Made by a program: the position numbers and the translations under genes
In this document: positions 38,542-52,466 of the stretch, in pieces
How positions within the stretch are numbered: position 1 is the stretch's first letter
How the letters are laid out: each line of letters begins with the position of its first letter
From: Auanema rhodensis
Lineage: Eukaryota; Nematoda; Chromadorea; Rhabditida; Rhabditidae
Direction: 5' to 3'
DNA: 64,000 nucleotides
Assembly: GCA_964057225.1 (NCBI GenBank)
Contig: OZ059895.1
Span: forward strand, 11,470,001-11,534,000
Notes under the pieces: generated by a model
Databases searched by the model: none
What the model saw: only the letters and a program-made list of their open reading frames with translations
What the model was told of the DNA's origin: nothing

Positions 38542-40132
38542 ATGTTTTCAATTTTTAAGCAGTTTTACTTAGATAGCTCAACCCAAGGCAGCAAATTATC
38601 TTCAATCTTTTTTCTATCTTACAGTTATAAACCAGTAGTGAATGAACCATCATCTTACCCGTACCGTTTCTATCTATTTCCTATCGAAAGCAACTTTGTT
38701 CAAAAACTATACAACTGTGAAACATTTTTTAATTTCTTGTATTTGAAGCTCATAAGCTTTGATATCATTGAGGAATCCAGATAGAACGTGGAAAATTACG
38801 TAACTTACATAAAATTGGAAGAAACTATAACGAGGATAAGTATGTGAAACATTGAATATCAGATATTTTCGCTTAGGACCATACCACGTTAAAAGTACGC
38901 CATGCCGCTGATTTTCAATTTTAACTCTTCTGTAACAAATGTTTTCAATTTTTAAGCAGTTTTACTCAGATAGCTCAACCCAAGGCAGCAATTTATCTTC
39001 AATATTATTTCTATCTTACAGTTATAAACCAATAGTTAATGAATCATCATCTTGCCCTTACCGTTTCAATCTATTTCCTATCGAAACCAACTTTGTTCAA
39101 AAACTATACAACTGTGAAACCTTTTTTAATTTCTTGTATTTGGAGCTCATAAGATTTGATATCATTGAGGAATCCAGATAGAACGTGGAAAATTACGTAA
39201 CTAACATGAAATTGGGAAAAAATTATAACGAGGATAAGTATGTAAATCATTGAATATCAGATATTTTCGCTTACGACCATACCACGTTAAAAGTACGCCA
39301 TGCCGCTGATTTTCAATTTTAACTCTTCTGTAACAAATGTTTTCAATTTTTAAGCAGTTTTACTCAGATAGCTCAACCCAAGGCAGCAATTTATCTTCAA
39401 TATTATTTCTATCTTACAGTTATAAACCAATAGTTAATGAATCATCATCTTGCCCTTACCGTTTCTATCTATTTCCTATCGAAACCAACTTTGTTCAAAA
39501 ACTATACAACTGTGAAACCTTTTTTAATTTCTTGTATTTGGAGCTCATAAGATTTGATATCATTGAGGGATCCAGATAGAACGTGGAAAATTACATAACT
39601 ACCATGAAATTGGGAAAAAATTGTAACGAGGATAAGTATGTAAATCATTGAATATCAGATATTTTCGCTTACGACCATACCACGTTAAAAGTACGCCATG
39701 CCGCTGATTTTCAATTTTAACTCTTCTGTAACGAATGTTTTCAATTTTCAAGCAGTTTTACTTAGAAAGCTCAACCCAAGGCAGCAAATTATCTTCAATA
39801 TTATTTCTATCTTAAAGTTATAAACCAGTAGTGAATGAACCATCATCTTACCCTTACCGTTTCTATCTATTTCCTATCGAAACCAACTTTGTTCAAAAAC
39901 TATACAACTGTGAAACCTTTTTTAATTTCTTGTATTTGGAGCTCATAAGATTTGATATCATTGAGAGATCCAGATAGAACGTGGAAAATTACGTAACTAA
40001 CATGAAATTGGGAAAAAATTATAACGAGGATAAGTATGTAAATCATTGAATATCAGATATTTTCGCTTACGACCATACCACGTTAAAAGTACGCCATGCC
40101 GCTGATTTTCAATTTTAACTCTTCTGTAACAA
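38542..40132 (+). repeat. Transition to region E (four monomers)
   Basis: Units start at 38542, 38939, 39337 and 39735. Units 38939 and 39337 are near-duplicates of a C39/S10 type. The unit at 39735 has TAC to TAA at codon 27 (near 39815), a private stop. Confidence 0.87.
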
Positions 40133-40928
40133 ATGTTTTCAATTTTCAAGCAGTTTTACTCAGATAGCTCAACCCAAGGCAGCAATTTATCTTCAATATT
40201 ATTTCTATCTTACAGTTATAAACCAATAGTTAATGAATCATCATCTTGCCCTTACCGTTTCTATCTATTTCCTATCGAAACCAACTTTGTTCAAAAACTA
40301 TACAACTGTGAAACCTTTTTTAATTTCTTGTATTTGGAGCTCATAAGATTTGATATCATTGAGAGATCCAGATAGAACGTGGAAAATTACGTAACTAACA
40401 TGAAATTGGGAAAACATTATAACGAGGATAAGTATGTAAATCATTGAATATCAGATATTTTCGCTTACGACCATACCACGTTGAAAGTACGCCATGCCGC
40501 TGATTTTCAATTTTAACTCTTCTGTAACGAATGTTTTCAATTTTCAAGCAGTTTCACTTTGAAAGCTCAACCCAAGGCAGCAAATTATCTTCAATATTAT
40601 TTCTATCTTACAGTTATAAACCAGTAGTGAATGAACCATCATCTTACCCTTACCGTTTCTATCTATTTCCTATCGAAACCAACTTTGTTCAAAAACTATA
40701 CAACTGTGAAACCTTTTTTAATTTCTTGTATTTGGAGCTCATAAGATTTGATATCATTGAGGGATCCAGATAGAACGTGGAAAATTACATAACTACCATG
40801 AAATTGGGAAAAAATTGTAACGAGGATAAGTATGTAAATCATTGAATATCAGATATTTTCGCTTACGACCATACCACGTTAAAAATACGCCATGCCGCTG
40901 ATTTTCAATTTTAACTCTTCTGTAACGA
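40133..40928 (+). repeat. Two founder-like monomers of region E
   Basis: Units start at 40133 and 40531. The second is the first with the H9/F10 form (TTTCACTTTGAA near 40554), and its linker has TTAAAAATACG near 40881. Both marks recur only within region E. Confidence 0.87.
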
Positions 40929-42122
40929 ATGTTTTCAATTTTCAAGCAGTTTCACTTTGAAAGCTCAACCCAAGGCAGCAAATTATCTTCAATATTATTT
41001 CTATCTTACAGTTATAAACCAGTAGTGAATGAACCATCATCTTACCCTTACCGTTTCTATCTATTTCCTATCGAAACCAACTTTGTTCAAAAACTATACA
41101 ACTGTGAAACCTTTTTTAATTTCTTGTATTTGGAGCTCATAAGATTTGATATCATTGAGAGATCCAGATAGAACGTGGAAAATTACGTAACTAACATGAA
41201 ATTGGGAAAACATTATAACGAGGATAAGTATGTAAATCATTGAATATCAGATATTTTCGCTTACGACCATACCACGTTGAAAGTACGCCATGCCGCTGAT
41301 TTTCAATTTTAACTCTTCTGTAACAAATGTTTTCAATTTTCAAGCAGTTTTACTTAGATAGCTCAACCCAAGGCAGCAAATTATCTTCAATCTTATTTCT
41401 ATCTTACAGATATAAACCAATAGTTAATGAATCATCATCTTACCCTTACCGTTTCTATCTATTTCCTATCGAAAGCAACTTTGTTCAAACACTATACAAC
41501 TGTGAAACCTTTTTTAATTTCTTGTATTTGGAGCTCATAAGATTTGATATCATTGAGGGATCCAGATAGAACGTGGAAAATTACATAACTACCATGAAAT
41601 TGGGAAAAAATTGTAACGAGGATAAGTATGTAAATCATTGAATATCAGATATTTTTGCTTACGACCATACCACGTTAAAAGTACGCCATGCCGCTGATTT
41701 TCAATTTTAACTCTTCTGTAACAAATGTTTTCAATTTTTAAGCAGTTTTACTCAGATAGCTCAACCCAAGGCAGCAATTTATCTTCAATATTATTTCTAT
41801 CTTACAGTTATAAACCAATAGTTAATGAATCATCATCTTGCCCTTACCGTTTCTATCTATTTCCTATCGAAACCAACTTTGTTCAAAAACTATACAACTG
41901 TGAAACCTTTTTTAATTTCTTGTATTTGGAGCTCATAAGATTTGATATCATTGAGGGATCCAGATAGAACGTGGAAAATTACATAACTACCATGAAATTG
42001 GGAAAAAATTGTAACGAGGATAAGTATGTAAATCATTGAATATCAGATATTTTCGCTTACGACCATACCACGTTAAAAATACGCCATGCCGCTGATTTTC
42101 AATTTTAACTCTTCTGTAACGA
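40929..42122 (+). repeat. Three-monomer HOR, 1194 bp
   Basis: Units start at 40929 (H9/F10 type), 41327 (R28 type, CAGATATAAA) and 41725 (C39 type). The same three types in the same order begin each 1592-bp repeat that follows, so this is a shorter form of that HOR. The third unit keeps the TTAAAAATACG mark near 42073. Confidence 0.9.
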
Positions 42123-43714
42123 ATGTTTTCAATTTTCAAGCAGTTTCACTTTGAAAGCTCAACCCAAGGCAGCAAATTATCTTCAATATTATTTCTATCT
42201 TACAGTTATAAACCAGTAGTGAATGAACCATCATCTTACCCTTACCGTTTCTATCTATTTCCTATCGAAACCAACTTTGTTCAAAAACTATACAACTGTG
42301 AAACCTTTTTTAATTTCTTGTATTTGGAGCTCATAAGATTTGATATCATTGAGAGATCCAGATAGAACGTGGAAAATTACGTAACTAACATGAAATTGGG
42401 AAAACATTATAACGAGGATAAGTATGTAAATCATTGAATATCAGATATTTTCGCTTACGACCATACCACGTTGAAAGTACGCCATGCCGCTGATTTTCAA
42501 TTTTAACTCTTCTGTAACAAATGTTTTCAATTTTCAAGCAGTTTTACTTAGATAGCTCAACCCAAGGCAGCAAATTATCTTCAATCTTATTTCTATCTTA
42601 CAGATATAAACCAATAGTTAATGAATCATCATCTTACCCTTACCGTTTCTATCTATTTCCTATCGAAAGCAACTTTGTTCAAACACTATACAACTGTGAA
42701 ACCTTTTTTAATTTCTTGTATTTGGAGCTCATAAGATTTGATATCATTGAGGGATCCAGATAGAACGTGGAAAATTACATAACTACCATGAAATTGGGAA
42801 AAAATTGTAACGAGGATAAGTATGTAAATCATTGAATATCAGATATTTTTGCTTACGACCATACCACGTTAAAAGTACGCCATGCCGCTGATTTTCAATT
42901 TTAACTCTTCTGTAACAAATGTTTTCAATTTTTAAGCAGTTTTACTCAGATAGCTCAACCCAAGGCAGCAATTTATCTTCAATATTATTTCTATCTTACA
43001 GTTATAAACCAATAGTTAATGAATCATCATCTTGCCCTTACCGTTTCTATCTATTTCCTATCGAAACCAACTTTGTTCAAAAACTATACAACTGTGAAAC
43101 CTTTTTTAATTTCTTGTATTTGGAGCTCATAAGATTTGATATCATTGAGGGATCCAGATAGAACGTGGAAAATTACATAACTACCATGAAATTGGGAAAA
43201 AATTGTAACGAGGATAAGTATGTAAATCATTGAATATCAGATATTTTTGCTTACGACCATACCACGTTAAAAGTACGCCATGCCGCTGATTTTCAATTTT
43301 AACTCTTCTGTAACAAATGTTTTCAATTTTTAAGCAGTTTTACTCAGATAGCTCAACCCAAGGCAGCAATTTATCTTCAATATTATTTCTATCTTACAGT
43401 TATAAACCAGTAGTGAATGAACCATCATCTTACCCTTACCGTTTCTATCTATTTCCTATCGAAACCAACTTTGTTCAAAAACTATACAACTGTGAAACCT
43501 TTTTTAATTTCTTGTATTTGGAGCTCATAAGATTTGATATCATTGAGGGATCCAGATAGAACGTGGAAAATTACATAACTACCATGAAATTGGGAAAAAA
43601 TTGTAACGAGGATAAGTATGTAAATCATTGAATATCAGATATTTTCGCTTACGACCATACCACGTTAAAAGTACGCCATGCCGCTGATTTTCAATTTTAA
43701 CTCTTCTGTAACGA
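42123..43714 (+). repeat. Four-monomer HOR copy 1, 1592 bp
   Basis: Units start at 42123 (H9/F10), 42521 (R28), 42919 (C39) and 43317 (S10/N18 with V32). It matches the next 1592 bp with no difference that I found. Confidence 0.93.
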
Positions 43715-45306
43715 ATGTTTTCAATTTTCAAGCAGTTTCACTTTGAAAGCTCAACCCAAGGCAGCAAATTATCTTCAATATTATTTCTATCTTACAGTTA
43801 TAAACCAGTAGTGAATGAACCATCATCTTACCCTTACCGTTTCTATCTATTTCCTATCGAAACCAACTTTGTTCAAAAACTATACAACTGTGAAACCTTT
43901 TTTAATTTCTTGTATTTGGAGCTCATAAGATTTGATATCATTGAGAGATCCAGATAGAACGTGGAAAATTACGTAACTAACATGAAATTGGGAAAACATT
44001 ATAACGAGGATAAGTATGTAAATCATTGAATATCAGATATTTTCGCTTACGACCATACCACGTTGAAAGTACGCCATGCCGCTGATTTTCAATTTTAACT
44101 CTTCTGTAACAAATGTTTTCAATTTTCAAGCAGTTTTACTTAGATAGCTCAACCCAAGGCAGCAAATTATCTTCAATCTTATTTCTATCTTACAGATATA
44201 AACCAATAGTTAATGAATCATCATCTTACCCTTACCGTTTCTATCTATTTCCTATCGAAAGCAACTTTGTTCAAACACTATACAACTGTGAAACCTTTTT
44301 TAATTTCTTGTATTTGGAGCTCATAAGATTTGATATCATTGAGGGATCCAGATAGAACGTGGAAAATTACATAACTACCATGAAATTGGGAAAAAATTGT
44401 AACGAGGATAAGTATGTAAATCATTGAATATCAGATATTTTTGCTTACGACCATACCACGTTAAAAGTACGCCATGCCGCTGATTTTCAATTTTAACTCT
44501 TCTGTAACAAATGTTTTCAATTTTTAAGCAGTTTTACTCAGATAGCTCAACCCAAGGCAGCAATTTATCTTCAATATTATTTCTATCTTACAGTTATAAA
44601 CCAATAGTTAATGAATCATCATCTTGCCCTTACCGTTTCTATCTATTTCCTATCGAAACCAACTTTGTTCAAAAACTATACAACTGTGAAACCTTTTTTA
44701 ATTTCTTGTATTTGGAGCTCATAAGATTTGATATCATTGAGGGATCCAGATAGAACGTGGAAAATTACATAACTACCATGAAATTGGGAAAAAATTGTAA
44801 CGAGGATAAGTATGTAAATCATTGAATATCAGATATTTTTGCTTACGACCATACCACGTTAAAAGTACGCCATGCCGCTGATTTTCAATTTTAACTCTTC
44901 TGTAACAAATGTTTTCAATTTTTAAGCAGTTTTACTCAGATAGCTCAACCCAAGGCAGCAATTTATCTTCAATATTATTTCTATCTTACAGTTATAAACC
45001 AGTAGTGAATGAACCATCATCTTACCCTTACCGTTTCTATCTATTTCCTATCGAAACCAACTTTGTTCAAAAACTATACAACTGTGAAACCTTTTTTAAT
45101 TTCTTGTATTTGGAGCTCATAAGATTTGATATCATTGAGGGATCCAGATAGAACGTGGAAAATTACATAACTACCATGAAATTGGGAAAAAATTGTAACG
45201 AGGATAAGTATGTAAATCATTGAATATCAGATATTTTCGCTTACGACCATACCACGTTAAAAGTACGCCATGCCGCTGATTTTCAATTTTAACTCTTCTG
45301 TAACGA
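43715..45306 (+). repeat. Four-monomer HOR copy 2, 1592 bp
   Basis: Units start at 43715, 44113, 44511 and 44909, in the same four types and order as copy 1. Diagnostic marks GAAAACATT and CAGATATAAA are at the expected places. Confidence 0.93.
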
Positions 45307-46898
45307 ATGTTTTCAATTTTCAAGCAGTTTCACTTTGAAAGCTCAACCCAAGGCAGCAAATTATCTTCAATATTATTTCTATCTTACAGTTATAAACCAG
45401 TAGTGAATGAACCATCATCTTACCCTTACCGTTTCTATCTATTTCCTATCGAAACCAACTTTGTTCAAAAACTATACAACTGTGAAACCTTTTTTAATTT
45501 CTTGTATTTGGAGCTCATAAGATTTGATATCATTGAGAGATCCAGATAGAACGTGGAAAATTACGTAACTAACATGAAATTGGGAAAACATTATAACGAG
45601 GATAAGTATGTAAATCATTGAATATCAGATATTTTCGCTTACAACCATACCACGTTGAAAGTACGCCATGCCGCTGATTTTCAATTTTAACTCTTCTGTA
45701 ACAAATGTTTTCAATTTTCAAGCAGTTTTACTTAGATAGCTCAACCCAAGGCAGCAAATTATCTTCAATCTTATTTCTATCTTACAGATATAAACCAATA
45801 GTTAATGAATCATCATCTTACCCTTACCGTTTCTATCTATTTCCTATCGAAAGCAACTTTGTTCAAACACTATACAACTGTGAAACCTTTTTTAATTTCT
45901 TGTATTTGGAGCTCATAAGATTTGATATCATTGAGGGATCCAGATAGAACGTGGAAAATTACATAACTACCATGAAATTGGGAAAAAATTGTAACGAGGA
46001 TAAGTATGTAAATCATTGAATATCAGATATTTTTGCTTACGACCATACCACGTTAAAAGTACGCCATGCCGCTGATTTTCAATTTTAACTCTTCTGTAAC
46101 AAATGTTTTCAATTTTTAAGCAGTTTTACTCAGATAGCTCAACCCAAGGCAGCAATTTATCTTCAATATTATTTCTATCTTACAGTTATAAACCAATAGT
46201 TAATGAATCATCATCTTGCCCTTACCGTTTCTATCTATTTCCTATCGAAACCAACTTTGTTCAAAAACTATACAACTGTGAAACCTTTTTTAATTTCTTG
46301 TATTTGGAGCTCATAAGATTTGATATCATTGAGGGATCCAGATAGAACGTGGAAAATTACATAACTACCATGAAATTGGGAAAAAATTGTAACGAGGATA
46401 AGTATGTAAATCATTGAATATCAGATATTTTTGCTTACGACCATACCACGTTAAAAGTACGCCATGCCGCTGATTTTCAATTTTAACTCTTCTGTAACAA
46501 ATGTTTTCAATTTTTAAGCAGTTTTACTCAGATAGCTCAACCCAAGGCAGCAATTTATCTTCAATATTATTTCTATCTTACAGTTATAAACCAATAGTTT
46601 ATGAATCATCATCTTACCCTTACCGTTTCTATCTATTTCCTATTGAAACCAACTTTGTTCAAACACTATACAACTGTGAAACCTTATTTAATTTCTTGTA
46701 TTTGGAGCTCATAAGATTTGATATCATTGAGGGATCCAGATAGAACGTGGAAAATTACATAACTACCATGAAATTGGGAAAAAATTGTAACGAGGATAAG
46801 TATGTAAATCATTGAATATCAGATATTTTTGCTTACGACCATACCACGTTAAAAGTACGCCATGCCGCTGATTTTCAATTTTAACTCTTCTGTAACAA
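45307..46898 (+). repeat. Four-monomer HOR copy 3, 1592 bp, fourth unit replaced
   Basis: Units start at 45307, 45705, 46103 and 46501. The first three match copies 1 and 2, apart from ACAACC for ACGACC at 45643. The fourth is a different type (Y34, T55, L62) that resembles the 32575 type in its middle. Confidence 0.92.
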
Positions 46899-48490
46899 AT
46901 GTTTTCAATTTTTAAGCAGTTTTACTCAGATAGCTCAACCCAAGGCAGCAATTTATCTTCAATATTATTTCTATCTTACAGTTATAAACCAATAGTTAAT
47001 GAATCATCATCTTGCCCTTACCGTTTCTATCTATTTCCTATCGAAACCAACTTTGTTCAAAAACTATACAACTGTGAAACCTTTTTTAATTTCTTGTATT
47101 TGGAGCTCATAAGATTTGATATCATTGAGGGATCCAGATAGAACGTGGAAAATTACATAACTACCATGAAATTGGGAAAAAATTGTAACGAGGATAAGTA
47201 TGTAAATCATTGAATATCAGATATTTTCGCTTACGACCATACCACGTTAAAAGTACGCCATGCCGCTGATTTTCAATTTTAACTCTTCTGTAACGAATGT
47301 TTTCAATTTTCAAGCAGTTTTACTTAGAAAGCTCAACCCAAGGCAGCAAATTATCTTCAATATTATTTCTATCTTACAGTTATAAACCAGTAGTGAATGA
47401 ACCATCATCTTACCCTTACCGTTTCTATCTATTTCCTATCGAAACCAACTTTGTTCAAAAACTATACAACTGTGAAACCTTTTTTAATTTCTTGTATTTG
47501 GAGCTCATAAGATTTGATATCATTGAGAGATCCAGATAGAACGTGGAAAATTACGTAACTAACATGAAATTGGGAAAAAATTATAACGAGGATAAGTATG
47601 TAAATCATTGAATATCAGATATTTTCGCTTACGACCATACCACGTTAAAAGTACGCCATGCCGCTGATTTTCAATTTTAACTCTTCTGTAACAAATGTTT
47701 TCAATTTTCAAGCAGTTTTACTCAGATAGCTCAACCCAAGGCAGCAATTTATCTTCAATATTATTTCTATCTTACAGTTATAAACCAAAAGTTAATGAAT
47801 CATCATCTTGCCCTTACCGTTTCTATCTATTTCCTATCGAAACCAACTTTGTTCAAAAACTATACAACTGTGAAACCTTTTTTAATTTCTTGTATTTGGA
47901 GCTCATAAGATTTGATATCATTGAGGGATCCAGATAAAACGTGGAAAATTACGTAACTAACATGAAATTGGGAAAAAATTATAACGAGGATAAGTATGTA
48001 AATCATTGAATATCAGATATTTTCGCTTACGACCATACCACGTTGAAAGTACGCCATGCCGCTGATTTTCAATTTTAACTCTTCTGTAACAAATGTTTTC
48101 AATTTTCAAGCAGTTTTACTTAGATAGCTCAACCCAAGGCAGCAATTTATCTTCAATATTATTTCTATCTTACAGTTATAAACCAATAGTTAATGAATCA
48201 TCATCTTACCCTTACCGTTTCTATCTATTTCCTATGGAAACCAACTTTGTTCAAAAACTATACAACTGTGAAACCTTTTTTAATTTCTTGTATTTGGAGC
48301 TCATAAGATTTGATATCATTGAGGGATCCAGATAGAACGTGGAAAATTACATAACTACCATGAAATTGGGAAAAAATTGTAACGAGGATAAGTATGTAAA
48401 TCATTGAATATCAGATATTTTCGCTTAGGACCATACCACGTTGAAAGTACGCCATGCCGCTGATTTTCAATTTTAACTTTTTTGTAACAA
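46899..48490 (+). repeat. End of region E (four monomers)
   Basis: Units start at 46899 (C39 type), 47297, 47695 and 48093. The H9/F10 and R28 marks are gone. The unit at 47695 has TAG changed to TAA as its frame terminator. The unit at 48093 has M at codon 48. Confidence 0.88.
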
Positions 48491-50080
48491 ATGTTTTCAA
48501 TTTTTAAGCAGTTTTACTTAGATAGCTCAACCCAAGGCAGCAAATTATCTTCAATCTTTTTTCTATCTTACAGTTATAAACCAGTAGTGAATGAACCATC
48601 ATCTTACCCGTACCGTTTCTATCTATTTCCTATCGAAAGCAACTTTGTTCAAAAACTATACAACTGTGAAACCTTCTTTAATTTCTTGTATTTGGAGCTC
48701 ATAAGCTTTGATATCATTGAGGAATCCAGATAGAACGTGGAAAATTACGTAACTAACATGAAATTGGAAGAAACTATAACGAGGATAAGTATGTGAAACA
48801 TTGAATATCAGATATTTTCGCTTAGGACCATACCACGTTGAAAGTACGCCATGCCGCTGATTTTCAATTTTAACTCTTTTGTAACGAATGTTTTCAATTT
48901 TTAAGCAGTTTTACTTAGATAGCTCAACCCAAGGCAGCAAATTATCTTCAATCTTTTTTCTATCTTACAGTTATAAACCAGTAGTGAATGAACCATCATC
49001 TTACCCGTACCGTTTCTATCTATTTCCTATCGAAAGCAACTTTGTTCAAAAACTATACAACTGTGAAACCTTCTTTAATTTCTTGTATTTGGAGCTCATA
49101 AGCTTTGATATCATTGAGGAATCCAGATAGAACGTGGAAAATTACGTAACTAACATGAAATTGGAAGAAACTATAACGAGGATAAGTATGTGAAACATTG
49201 AATATCAGATATTTTCGCTTAGGACCATACCACGTTGAAAGTACGCCATGCCGCTGATTTTCAATTTTAACTCTTTTGTAACAAATGTTTTCAATTTTTA
49301 AGCAGTTTTACTCAGATAGCTCAACCCAAGGCAGCAAATTATCTTCAATATTATTTCTATCTTACAGTTATAAACCAATAGTTAATGAACCATCATCTTA
49401 CCTTTACTGTTTCTATCTGTTTCCTATCGAAAGCAACTTTGTTCAAACACTATACAACTGTGAAACCTTTTTTAATTTCTTGTATTTGGAGCTCATAAGA
49501 TTTGATATCATTGAGAAATCCAGATAGAACGTGGAAAATTACATAACTACCATGAAATTGGGAAAAAATTGTAACGAGGATAAGTATGTAAATCATTGAA
49601 TATCAGATATTTTCGCTTAGGACCATACCACGTTGAAAGTACGCCATGCCGCTGATTTTCAATTTTAACTCTTTTGTAACAAATGTTTTCAATTTTTAAG
49701 CAGTTTTACTTAGATAGCTCAACCCAAGGCAGCAAATTATCTTCAATATTATTTCTATCTTACAGTTATAAACCAGTAGTGAATGAACCATCATCTTACC
49801 CTTACCGTTTCTATCTATTTCCTATCGAAACCAACTTTGTTCAAAAACTATACAACTGTGAAACCTTTTTTAATTTCTTGTATTTGGAGCTCATAAGATT
49901 TGATATCATTGAGGGATCCAGATAGAACGTGGAAAATTACATAACTACCATGAAATTGGGAAAAAATTGTAACGAGGATAAGTATGTAAATCATTGAATA
50001 TCAGATATTTTCGCTTAGGACCATACCACGTTGAAAGTACGCCATGCCGCTGATTTTCAATTTTAACTCTTTTGTAACAA
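48491..50080 (+). repeat. Region F four-monomer HOR copy 1, 1590 bp
   Basis: Units start at 48491 (397 bp), 48888 (397 bp), 49285 and 49683. The first two are near-identical and carry F23 and CTTCTTTAAT near codons 62-63. The third is the C42/K78 type. Confidence 0.9.
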
Positions 50081-51670
50081 ATGTTTTCAATTTTTAAGCA
50101 GTTTTACTTAGATAGCTCAACCCAAGGCAGCAAATTATCTTCAATCTTTTTTCTATCTTACAGTTATAAACCAGTAGTGAATGAACCATCATCTTACCCG
50201 TACCGTTTCTATCTATTTCCTATCGAAAGCAACTTTGTTCAAAAACTATACAACTGTGAAACCTTCTTTAATTTCTTGTATTTGGAGCTCATAAGCTTTG
50301 ATATCATTGAGGAATCCAGATAGAACGTGGAAAATTACGTAACTAACATGAAATTGGAAGAAACTATAACGAGGATAAGTATGTGAAACATTGAATATCA
50401 GATATTTTCGCTTAGGACCATACCACGTTGAAAGTACGCCATGCCGCTGATTTTCAATTTTAACACTTTTGTAACGAATGTTTTCAATTTTTAAGCAGTT
50501 TTACTTAGATAGCTCAACCCAAGGCAGCAAATTATCTTCAATCTTTTTTCTATCTTACAGTTATAAACCAGTAGTGAATGAACCATCATCTTACCCGTAC
50601 CGTTTCTATCTATTTCCTATCGAAAGCAACTTTGTTCAAAAACTATACAACTGTGAAACCTTTTTTAATTTCTTGTATTTGGAGCTCATAAGATTTGATA
50701 TCATTGAGAAATCCAGATAGAACGTGGAAAATTACGTAACTAACATGAAATTGGAAGAAACTATAACGAGGATAAGTATGTGAAACATTGAATATCAGAT
50801 ATTTTCGCTTAGGACCATACCACGTTGAAAGTACGCCATGCCGCTGATTTTCAATTTTAACTCTTTTGTAACAAATGTTTTCAATTTTTAAGCAGTTTTA
50901 CTCAGATAGCTCAACCCAAGGCAGCAAATTATCTTCAATATTATTTCTATCTTACAGTTATAAACCAATAGTTAATGAACCATCATCTTACCTTTACTGT
51001 TTCTATCTATTTCCTATCGAAAGCAACTTTGTTCAAACACTATACAACTGTGAAACCTTTTTTAATTTCTTGTATTTGGAGCTCATAAGATTTGATATCA
51101 TTGAGAAATCCAGATAGAACGTGGAAAATTACATAACTACCATGAAATTGGGAAAAAATTGTAACGAGGATAAGTATGTAAATCATTGAATATCAGATAT
51201 TTTCGCTTAGGACCATACCACGTTGAAAGTACGCCATGCCGCTGATTTTCAATTTTAACTCTTTTGTAACAAATGTTTTCAATTTTTAAGCAGTTTTACT
51301 TAGATAGCTCAACCCAAGGCAGCAAATTATCTTCAATATTATTTCTATCTTACAGTTATAAACCAATAGTTAATGAATCATCATCTTACCCCTACCGTTT
51401 CTATCTATTTCCTATCGAAAGCAACTTTGTTCAAACACTATACAACTGTGAAACCTTTTTTAATTTCTTGTATTTGGAGCTCATAAGATTTGATATCATT
51501 GAGGGATCCAGATAGAACGTGGAAAATTACATAACTACCATGAAATTGGGAAAAAATTGTAACGAGGATAAGTATGTAAATCATTGAATATCAGATATTT
51601 TTGCTTACGACCATACCACGTTAAAAGTACGCCATGCCGCTGATTTTCAATTTTAACTCTTCTGTAACGA
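50081..51670 (+). repeat. Region F four-monomer HOR copy 2, 1590 bp
   Basis: Units start at 50081, 50478, 50875 and 51273, each 1590 bp after its partner in copy 1. The second unit has picked up K78 and the ordinary TTTTTTAAT, and the fourth belongs to the S36/T55 type, so this copy is partly converted. Confidence 0.88.
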
Positions 51671-52466
51671 ATGTTTTCAATTTTCAAGCAGTTTTACTTA
51701 GAAAGCTCAACCCAAGGCAGCAAATTATCTTCAATATTATTTCTATCTTACAGTTATAAACCAGTAGTGAATGAACCATCATCTTACCCTTACCGTTTCT
51801 ATCTATTTCCTATCGAAACCAACTTTGTTCAAAAACTATACAACTGTGAAACCTTTTTTAATTTCTTGTATTTGGAGCTCATAAGATTTGATATCATTGA
51901 GGGATCCAGATAGAACGTGGAAAATTACATAACTACCATGAAATTGGGAAAAAATTGTAACGAGGATAAGTATGTAAATCATTGAATATCAGATATTTTC
52001 GCTTACGACCATACCACGTTAAAAGTACGCCATGCCGCTGATTTTCAATTTTAACTCTTCTGTAACGAATGTTTTCAATTTTCAAGCAGTTTTACATAGA
52101 AAGCTCAACCCAAGGCAGCAAATTATCTTCAATATTATTTCTATCTTACAGTTATAAACCAGTAGTGAATGAACCATCATCTTACCCTTACCGTTTCTAT
52201 CTATTTCCTATCGAAACCAACTTTGTTCAAAAACTATACAACTGTGAAACCTTTTTTAATTTCTTGTATTTGGAGCTCATAAGATTTGATATCATTGAGG
52301 GATCCAGATAGAACGTGGAAAATTACATAACTACCATGAAATTGGGAAAAAATTGTAACGAGGATAAGTATGTAAATCATTGAATATCAGATATTTTCGC
52401 TTAGGACCATACCACGTTGAAAGTACGCCATGCCGCTGATTTTCAATTTTAACTCTTTTGTAACAA
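51671..52466 (+). repeat. Near-identical monomer pair
   Basis: Units start at 51671 and 52069 and are both E11/K18/V32 type. The second has TTACATAGAA, giving I at codon 10. Confidence 0.9.
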
